From Prostheceraeus crozeri (taxonomy: Eukaryota > Platyhelminthes > Polycladida > Euryleptidae), in the NCBI GenBank assembly GCA_907163375.1, contig CAJQUW010001665.1, positions 1 to 64,000 of the forward strand: a stretch of DNA of 64,000 nt, in the 5' to 3' direction. Both the position numbers and the translations under genes were made by a program. Shown one piece after another: positions 57,101 to 64,000 of this stretch; within the stretch, counting starts at the first letter, position 1, and every line of letters begins with the position of its first letter. Under the pieces are notes generated by a model. That model was given only the letters and a program-made list of their open reading frames with translations. It had not been told where the DNA came from and made no database searches.

Positions 57101-58314
57101 AAGGGTACTGTACAACTCTCTTTGCCGTCAGCAGAAGTGCAAAAAATTTCTATCTTTCCCATCACTTGAACTCTTTCTCCTGTATAAGTGAACACTCTGA
57201 TGGCACATTGATGAAGCGCATCCTGAATTCTCTTCTGAGACCAAAACGTTGACAGAACTTGATGTGGAATGATGTTAATGCCACAACCGGTATCCAAAAC
57301 ACCTGAGAGAACCTGGCTCTGCACAATCAAACTCGATGTGAACTTCTCATCGCGATTAGGATTACCCAAATTGCAAATTGTGATGCGACAAACAGTGGAA
57401 TCTTCATCTGGCCCATCGGTGATTTCATTCACTCTAACACCTCTACCCCTGGACTGACCACGGTTAGAACGACTTGGAGCTCGATGCGTACTGTGACTTG
57501 ACTGACTTCTAGGTCGACTGCTACAGACTTTTGAAAAGTGACCCATCTTCTTACAAAAATTGCAAACTTTCTCTCTGGCAGGGCATTGGTCATACGTGGC
57601 AACATGCTTATCAGACCCACAACGATAGCATCGCGTGTGCTGGTTACCTGAACTGATATGCTTACTTGATTTTTGCTTGTGACCTTGAAAACGATCACGC
57701 TGTCTAGACGAACGGATTTGGAGTGCTGCATGACTAGAAACAGATCCATGTGACCTAAAAGTGGAGCTTTCTTGCGTGACACGCTCATACTCTTTGGCAA
57801 TGTCGACAGCGCCTGCGAACGTCAGCTTGCTGTCATCTTGAAGTAAAAGCTTCTCTCTAACCCGGTTGTCATGAACACCTATAATGAATTGTCCAAGCAG
57901 TGATTCGTTGAGCGGGTCTGTACTAACCTTAAACTCGCAACTGGAGGCAATCTGCCGCAAATCAGAAGTGAAACTCTCGATCGACTCGCCCTGACGCTGC
58001 ATGCGCTCATGCAGTTTGAGTCGGTATGTCCACTTAGAGGTGGATCCCACAAAGTAGTTCTTCATGACCTTCTTTAGGTCGGCAAGTTTAGAAACAATGG
58101 AGCTGTCAAACGTGTACAAGATCCTCTGACCTTCCGATCCTAGGCACGAGATCAACAGAGCCCTACACCTAGCTTCCTCAGTGGTGACATCTAGTCCTAC
58201 GGCAAGCAGGTAGTTGTCGAAAGTACGTATCCAAGTATCCCATGCAATGGGTGGTTCGCCTGGAGTGTGAAGGAAAGGTGTGGGCGCAGGAACGCCAGTA
58301 ATGACGCTAGCCAT
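54163..58314 (-). CDS. gag-pol of gypsy copy 2 (looks whole)
   Basis: A single 1383-residue frame, which looks whole. Rough order: gag 1-300 with two zinc knuckles at about 229-264 (CYRCGSDKH..., CNFCKKMGHFSKVC); aspartic protease with LDTGC near 340; reverse transcriptase about 550-720 with YLDDVLV near 685; RNase H about 830-940 (STDASNVGLG); integrase zinc domain about 1048-1085 (H..H, CSVC) and core with SIDIKG, DNGAQFTS and the VVERFNRT Glu region near 1210. The C-terminus is basic, with a short GDRVSVKHP segment; no chromodomain and no envelope gene were seen. The closest known layout is the Mag/Steamer group, which also uses one gag-pol frame and short LTRs. Confidence 0.95.
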   Translation of the reverse strand: MASVITGVPAPTPFLHTPGEPPIAWDTWIRTFDNYLLAVGLDVTTEEARCRALLISCLGSEGQRILYTFDSSIVSKLADLKKVMKNYFVGSTSKWTYRLKLHERMQRQGESIESFTSDLRQIASSCEFKVSTDPLNESLLGQFIIGVHDNRVREKLLLQDDSKLTFAGAVDIAKEYERVTQESSTFRSHGSVSSHAALQIRSSRQRDRFQGHKQKSSKHISSGNQHTRCYRCGSDKHVATYDQCPAREKVCNFCKKMGHFSKVCSSRPRSQSSHSTHRAPSRSNRGQSRGRGVRVNEITDGPDEDSTVCRITICNLGNPNRDEKFTSSLIVQSQVLSGVLDTGCGINIIPHQVLSTFWSQKRIQDALHQCAIRVFTYTGERVQVMGKIEIFCTSADGKESCTVPFVVVSLREKEVLFGRDLMRRFHSIRKDLWDLLSPARSNLNVNMNACLFSRNSPQTIDPPHVPSVSTNSICQTSYVSPTAQVSNADPDSFANFTSDSSTSLTSPASQPDDVALGCIKGYTHKVRVNSDVRPVRQSLRQIPFSIRNQVSDEVKRLLAADVIERVEASEWISNLVIVQKANGKLRVCVDLRAVNQAVVVDGYPLPRIEEVLHSMKDSSTFSKLDLSEAYLQLPLHKESRDLTTFIVPDGLFRFKRCPYGLASCPSAFQSVMSKILKGIDGVVCYLDDVLVTGPSTEIHNQRLRAVQNRLNDHNVKLNEAKCIYGVSKITYLGHDIDRHGIKPSCEKVKALIESPAPTSFTELRTTLGAFGFYAKHIQNFSTLVEPLRCLLSSPQFTWSQEAQVTFDRMKLLISQSSALAPFDANLPVIVSTDASNVGLGATLSIVDPHFGKRTVEFASKRLTASEKKFSTTEKESLALVWACERWRPYLLGRKFVLETDHEPLRMIFSRKGFDRMSLRLARWATRLMAFNFDVQYKRGCDNTIPDYCSRFPIEDMVYLLSDDQDEDLAIVQSMSEKNFQDACESCPDLSRIRNFIETGWPSKKNMPTELQPYFLIRDELSIHQHQVMRGRRVVAPVSARDDLIDIAHESHMGIQKTKTRLRSMYWWPGLDKQIEEKIRNCSVCQMASKTFKSGPAPSKENLPLPEFPWKRVSIDIKGPMYYLPSYLRYAIVVIDLHSKWPEVSFASSVETDKVIEVLDGIFSREGFPEELLSDNGAQFTSTSFSDFLCKRNIVHIRAPIYNPESNAVVERFNRTLAEQIELALFQKTPVPQYIRQFLLTYRSSPHSTTLQSPSFRLHNREMRTQLSSLVHVKPKKKVRFEEPFRSGDRVSVKHPRSGEIKRGLKVSRNIGSRSVILDDGQKWHTKHVSTDRSNSRMEEECELPDVPREVRGAVRDVVQDENGGRRQSTRRRRHVRNENFIYY

Positions 58315-58468
58315 AACTCAAAAGAAAAAAGAGCAGCTCAGTCCTAGAACTTTAGTAATGCAAATATTAGTAAGTTTTGTCAAATCCTATTCCTACTTTA
58401 GTAAATGAATTAGTAATTGCATAGAAAGAACTTCACACTCTCAGGATATCAAACATCCTAGTCGCCAA

Positions 58469-58687
58469 TGTAATGTTTTCAGTTAGGGTCGCATGCACAT
58501 CAGTATTGACTTTGCCGTATGTACATGTCAGAGAATCAAAACAAGCACTTCGTGGTCGAAACTAGTTCTGTGTATTTTTCATAAATTTCTCCAATAACAA
58601 AGTTCATTAGAAGTTAGGGTATTTAAAGGAACAGTTTGCTGTGAACAAACAAACGTCATATAATGTCATAGATTTCACTATGCCACA
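58469..58687 (-). repeat. LTR B (shared middle LTR)
   Basis: 219 bp. Serves at once as the 5' LTR of the left unit and the 3' LTR of the right unit (minus-strand reading). A primer-binding-like site lies on its left and the polypurine tract of the other unit on its right. Confidence 0.95.
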
Positions 58688-58806
58688 TATTCCCTCCTGT
58701 AGGAAAAACAAATGTCAAATGTTCGAAAATGTCAAACACGCTGCATTAACGCTAGAGCGTAAAAGATCCGTTTACAAAATGTTCATCACTTCGATCACAA
58801 CCACAG

Positions 58807-61800
58807 CTAGTAGTAGATAAAGTTCTCGTTTCGCACATGTCTTCGTCTTCTTGTACTTTGTCGCCTTCCTCCATTCTCGTCTTGCACTACGTCTCGCACG
58901 GCACCACGCACTTCTCGCGGAACGTCCGGCAGCTCGCATTCTTCTTCCATCCTGCTGTTCGATCGATCAGTCGACACATGCTTCGTGTGCCACTTCTGGC
59001 CATCATCGAGAATGACAGACCGACTGCCAATGTTTCTTGAGACTTTTAAACCACGCTTGATCTCTCCTGATCTCGGATGCTTCACAGAGACTCGGTCACC
59101 TGACCTGAATGGCTCTTCGAATCGAACTTTCTTCTTGGGTTTCACATGAACTAGTGAACTGAGCTGTGTTCGCATTTCCCTATTGTGAAGACGAAAACTG
59201 GGAGACTGAAGAGTTGTTGAGTGTGGCGAGGATCGGTAGGTAAGAAGGAACTGACGAATGTACTGAGGTACTGGAGTCTTCTGAAACAAAGCCAACTCGA
59301 TCTGTTCAGCCAGTGTGCGGTTAAATCTCTCTACGACGGCATTGGACTCAGGATTGTAAATGGGTGCGCGAATGTGGACAATATTTCTCTTGCACAGAAA
59401 ATCAGAAAACGATGTGGATGTAAACTGAGCACCATTGTCGGACAACAGCTCTTCTGGAAATCCTTCCCTCGAAAAAATACCATCCAAAACTTCAATGACT
59501 TTATCAGTTTCAACAGACGACGCAAAGGAAACTTCAGGCCATTTACTGTGGAGATCAATCACAACAATTGCATATCTTAGATATGAAGGCAAGTAGTACA
59601 TTGGACCCTTAATGTCAATTGACACACGCTTCCACGGAAACTCTGGAAGAGGCAAATTTTCTTTTGAAGGTGCTGGACCACTTTTGAAAGTTTTGCTTGC
59701 CATCTGGCAAACACTGCAGTTCCTAATCTTTTCTTCGATTTGCTTGTCTAGTCCTGGCCACCAATACATAGACCTGAGTCTCGTCTTGGTTTTCTGAATA
59801 CCCATGTGAGATTCATGTGCTATGTCAATCAAATCGTCTCTAGCAGAAACTGGAGCAACTACTCTTCTTCCTCTCATAACTTGATGCTGGTGAATGGAGA
59901 GTTCATCTCGAATCAGAAAATAGGGCTGCAATTCGGTAGGCATGTTCTTCTTGCTTGGCCAACCTGTTTCAATGAAATTTCTTATCCTAGACAGATCTGG
60001 ACATGACTCGCACGCATCTTGGAAATTTTTTTCTGACATGGACTGAACAATAGCTAAGTCTTCATCCTGATCATCCGATAGCAAGTAAACCATGTCCTCA
60101 ATCGGAAAACGAGAGCAGTAATCGGGAATTGTGTTATCACAACCTCGCTTATATTGCACATCGAAATTGAACGCCATGAGTCTTGTTGCCCAGCGAGCTA
60201 GTCGCAAACTCATTCGGTCAAAACCCTTTCTTGAGAAAATCATGCGAAGCGGTTCATGGTCAGTTTCAAGCACAAACTTTCTTCCTAAAAGGTACGGTCT
60301 CCATCTCTCGCAGGCCCAAACTAGCGCAAGACTTTCCTTCTCAGTTGTGGAAAACTTCTTTTCTGATGCTGTGAGCCTCTTGGATGCAAATTCAACTGTT
60401 CTCTTTCCAAAATGTGGATCAACAATCGAGAGCGTAGCTCCTAGTCCAACATTTGATGCATCAGTCGACACAATGACTGCAGATTGGCATCAAAAGGTGC
60501 TAGGGCAGAACTTTGACTTATAAGTAGCTTCATTCTGTCAAAAGTCACTTGAGCTTCCTGAGACCACGTGAACTGTGGAGAACTTAACAAACACCGCAGA
60601 GGTTCTACCAAGGTTGAAAAATTTTGAATGTGTTTTGCGTAAAAACCGAAAGCACCCAATGTCGTGCGAAGCTCAGTGAATGACGTTGGGGCGGGGGACT
60701 CGATCAGTGCCTTGACCTTTTCACATGAGGGCTTGATGCCATGTCTGTCAATATCGTGTCCTAAGTATGTGATCTTGCTGACACCGTAAATGCACTTGGC
60801 TTCATTCAGCTTCACATTGTGGTCATTCAGTCGGTTCTGCACTGCCCTTAATCTCTGGTTGTGGATTTCAGTAGAAGGTCCAGTGACCAAAACGTCATCC
60901 AGGTAGCATACAACACCGTCAATACCTTTCAGAATCTTGGACATGACGGACTGGAAAGCAGATGGACATGAGGCCAACCCGTAAGGGCATCGCTTGAAGC
61001 GGAACAAACCGTCAGGTACTATGAACGTAGTCAAATCTCGACTTTCTTTATGGAGTGGTAGTTGCAAGTATGCCTCTGACAAATCTAGCTTTGAAAAAGT
61101 CGAAGAATCCTTCATGGAGTGCAGTACTTCCTCAATCCTTGGGAGCGGATAGCCATCAACAACGACAGCTTGATTCACGGCTCGCAAATCAACACATACT
61201 CTAAGCTTCCCGTTCGCTTTCTGTACTATGACCAGGTTGGAAATCCACTCAGATGCCTCAACTCTCTCAATGACATCGGCAGCAAGTAAACGCTTCACTT
61301 CATCAGAGACCTGATTCCGAATCGAGAAAGGAATTTGGCGCAATGACTGGCGCACAGGTCTAACATCCGAGTTTACACGAACTTTGTGAGTGTAGCCTTT
61401 GATGCATCCTAGAGCAACATCATCTGGCTGAGAAGCAGGGGAAGTGAGTGATGTAGACGAATCACTTGTGAAATTTGCAAAAGAATCAGGATCAGCATTA
61501 GAAACCTGAGCAGTGGGACTGACATAACTCGTCTGACAGATAGAATTTGTAGACACAGAAGGTACATGTGGTGGATCAATTGTCTGCGGAGAGTTCCGAG
61601 AAAACAGGCATGCATTCATGTTGACATTCAAGTTCGATCTGGCTGGAGAAAGTAGATCCCAAAGATCTTTTCTTATACTATGAAAGCGTCTCATCAAGTC
61701 ACGGCCAAACAATACTTCCTTCTCTCTCAGTGAGACAACAACGAAGGGTACTGTACAACTCTCTTTGCCGTCAGCAGAAGTGCAAAAAATTTCTATCTTT

Positions 61801-62957
61801 CCCATCACTTGAACTCTTTCTCCTGTATAAGTGAACACTCTGATGGCACATTGATGAAGCGCATCCTGAATTCTCTTCTGAGACCAAAACGTTGACAGAA
61901 CTTGATGTGGAATGATGTTAATGCCACAACCGGTATCCAAAACACCTGAGAGAACCTGGCTCTGCACAATCAAACTCGATGTGAACTTCTCATCGCGATT
62001 AGGATTACCCAAATTGCAAATTGTGATGCGACAAACAGTGGAATCTTCATCTGGCCCATCGGTGATTTCATTCACTCTAACACCTCTACCCCTGGACTGA
62101 CCACGGTTAGAACGACTTGGAGCTCGATGCGTACTGTGACTTGACTGACTTCTAGGTCGACTGCTACAGACTTTTGAAAAGTGACCCATCTTCTTACAAA
62201 AATTGCAAACTTTCTCTCTGGCAGGGCATTGGTCATACGTGGCAACATGCTTATCAGACCCACAACGATAGCATCGCGTGTGCTGGTTACCTGAACTGAT
62301 ATGCTTACTTGATTTTTGCTTGTGACCTTGAAAACGATCACGCTGTCTAGACGAACGGATTTGGAGTGCTGCATGACTAGAAACAGATCCATGTGACCTA
62401 AAAGTGGAGCTTTCTTGCGTGACACGCTCATACTCTTTGGCAATGTCGACAGCGCCTGCGAACGTCAGCTTGCTGTCATCTTGAAGTAAAAGCTTCTCTC
62501 TAACCCGGTTGTCATGAACACCTATAATGAATTGTCCAAGCAGTGATTCGTTGAGCGGGTCTGTACTAACCTTAAACTCGCAACTGGAGGCAATCTGCCG
62601 CAAATCAGAAGTGAAACTCTCGATCGACTCGCCCTGACGCTGCATGCGCTCATGCAGTTTGAGTCGGTATGTCCACTTAGAGGTGGATCCCACAAAGTAG
62701 TTCTTCATGACCTTCTTTAGGTCGGCAAGTTTAGAAACAATGGAGCTGTCAAACGTGTACAAGATCCTCTGACCTTCCGATCCTAGGCACGAGATCAACA
62801 GAGCCCTACACCTAGCTTCCTCAGTGGTGACATCTAGTCCTACGGCAAGCAGGTAGTTGTCGAAAGTACGTATCCAAGTATCCCATGCAATGGGTGGTTC
62901 GCCTGGAGTGTGAAGGAAAGGTGTGGGCGCAGGAACGCCAGTAATGACGCTAGCCAT
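58807..62957 (-). pseudogene. gag-pol region of gypsy copy 3 (fossil)
   Basis: Near-identical to copy 2 over its whole length, with the same domain order and the same start (MASVITGVP). Broken about once. The high identity with its tandem partner suggests that both units arose in, or just before, the same insertion event. Confidence 0.95.
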
Positions 62958-63111
62958 AACTCAAAAGAAAAAAGAGCAGCTCAGTCCTAGAACTTTAGTA
63001 ATGCAAATATTAGTAAGTTTTGTCAAATCCTATTCCTACTTTAGTAAATGAATTAGTAATTGCATAGAAAGAACTTCACACTCTCAGGATATCAAACATC
63101 CTAGTCGCCAA

Positions 63112-63330
63112 TGTAATGTTTTCAGTTAGGGTCGCATGCACATCAGTATTGACTTTGCCGTATGTACATGTCAGAGAATCAAAACAAGCACTTCGTGGTC
63201 GAAACTAGTTCTGTGTATTTTTCATAAATTTCTCCAATAACAAAGTTCATTAGAAGTTAGGGTATTTAAAGGAACAGTTTGCTGTGAACAAACAAACGTC
63301 ATATAATGTCATAGATTTCACTATGCCACA
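63112..63330 (-). repeat. LTR C (outer, 5' LTR of the tandem element)
   Basis: 219 bp, identical by eye to A and B. Followed by the TAGGG target duplication. Confidence 0.95.
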
Positions 63331-63335
63331 TAGGG

Positions 63336-64000
63336 GCCTACCTACATTATAAACCCTGCAATAGTAAATAGGGTCTACTAAATATCTACCCGTAGTTAAA
63401 AATTGGACAATTTATAATAATGGCTATTTCTTAACATTTTGGTCCTCAAAATTATGGCAACCAATGAAGTAGGTAGAATGGACTTACATATTAAAAACGG
63501 AAAACTGTTTTTTTGTACTCGGCATGTATACTCTGTCCAAGTGTTCAAGTATACACGAAACGCATCTAACTGAAAAGTTGTTTCTGTCATCTGGATAATA
63601 GTGAGAAATGATTTAAATAATACCAGTAACATCAATTTTGATCAAACGTTCACGATCCACACTGAGTCTATAGAGCAAGTCGGGGTAAGTCGGACTCATT
63701 TTGTAAATCAAGCTAAGATTATTTCACGTATACGCAGATTTGGAAAAATCTTTTCGGTGTAAGTTAGCCAATGATCATCACAGGAGAGAGAATTGATAAT
63801 AACTTTTTGACCTAAACTTTTTCATACTCAACCTCAACTCTACTTATACTTTTATGTGAGAAGGTAGTTTGTCTGCAGTCATACTTGAATTTTGCAATAG
63901 TTCAGGTCGAGAGACCACCAAGCCATCTACGCCACTGAATTTGCAGATACAGCTCCCAAAGTCTTGAGTCTAGAGCAAGCAATCGATAAGATCTGACGGG
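63336..64000. other. No gene seen
   Basis: Flank of the tandem LTR insertion. No gene, RNA or repeat recognised. Confidence 0.4.

Larger units (their letters stand above)
53825..63330 (-). mobile_element. Tandem double Ty3/gypsy insertion: LTR-internal-LTR-internal-LTR
   Basis: A fossil LTR element, minus strand, 9.5 kb. It has three 219-bp LTRs (53825-54043, 58469-58687, 63112-63330) and two internal regions of the same family as the copy at 22729. A single 5-bp duplication TAGGG flanks the whole (53820-53824 and 63331-63335), and no host bases lie between the two units, which share the middle LTR. By eye all three LTRs are identical, so the event is very recent. One unit looks whole; the other is broken about once. 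Confidence 0.95.

Noticed and set aside
54163-62957. Many short plus-strand frames inside the tandem gypsy copies and minus-strand ones inside copy 1
   Set aside because: Shadows of gag-pol on the opposite strand; identical in all copies only because the element is.

Overview
The window is animal nuclear DNA, probably from an invertebrate. It is AT-rich, has spliceosomal introns and AATAAA signals, and is made almost entirely of mobile elements; no host gene could be identified with confidence. Full-length LTR elements close to the Mag/Steamer type of Ty3/gypsy, Mutator-like DNA transposons carrying an Ulp1 protease, and a Polinton-type DNA polymerase together suggest a marine invertebrate (mollusc, tunicate, echinoderm or cnidarian). 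The sequence does not settle which.

Layout. (1) 1-7.95 kb: a protein-primed family B DNA polymerase of Polinton/Maverick/adintovirus type enters from the left edge on the minus strand. It is followed by a G/T-only low-complexity tract and then by small, mostly minus-strand genes with their own TATA boxes, separated by three near-identical 140-bp elements. (2) 8.1-9.6 kb: a long palindrome built of ~279-bp repeats. (3) 10-19.6 kb: mostly gene-free, with a 60-bp inverted-repeat pair, a BEL/Pao gag remnant and a 700-bp fold-back. (4) 19,591-41,711: one Mutator-like DNA transposon with perfect 47-bp terminal inverted repeats, 9-bp target duplications and 176-bp subterminal tandem arrays at both ends. 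Its multi-exon gene (FLYWCH-like finger, DDE transposase, Ulp1 protease, PHD finger) is interrupted by two later insertions: a Ty3/gypsy element (22,729-27,619) and a second 9-bp-TSD transposon (30,351-37,602). The second one carries 175-bp arrays inside its own inverted repeats and a mariner-like MITE in its interior. (5) 41.7-53.8 kb: gene-poor DNA with several local repeat arrays, a TA-flanked MITE, a strong hairpin, and possibly the last exon of an unknown gene. (6) 53,825-63,330: two copies of the same Ty3/gypsy element in tandem, sharing the middle LTR and flanked by a single 5-bp target duplication. (7) 63.3-64 kb: nothing recognised.

Order of events. The Mutator-like element landed first and was then hit by the gypsy element and by the second transposon, whose relative order is not known. 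That second element later received its MITE. The gypsy family looks very young: two differences between the 219-bp LTRs of the nested copy, and none seen among the three LTRs of the tandem copy. The most unusual features are the tandem LTR insertion, the transposase-Ulp1-PHD gene, and the nucleosome-length repeat arrays in the inverted repeats of two different transposons.
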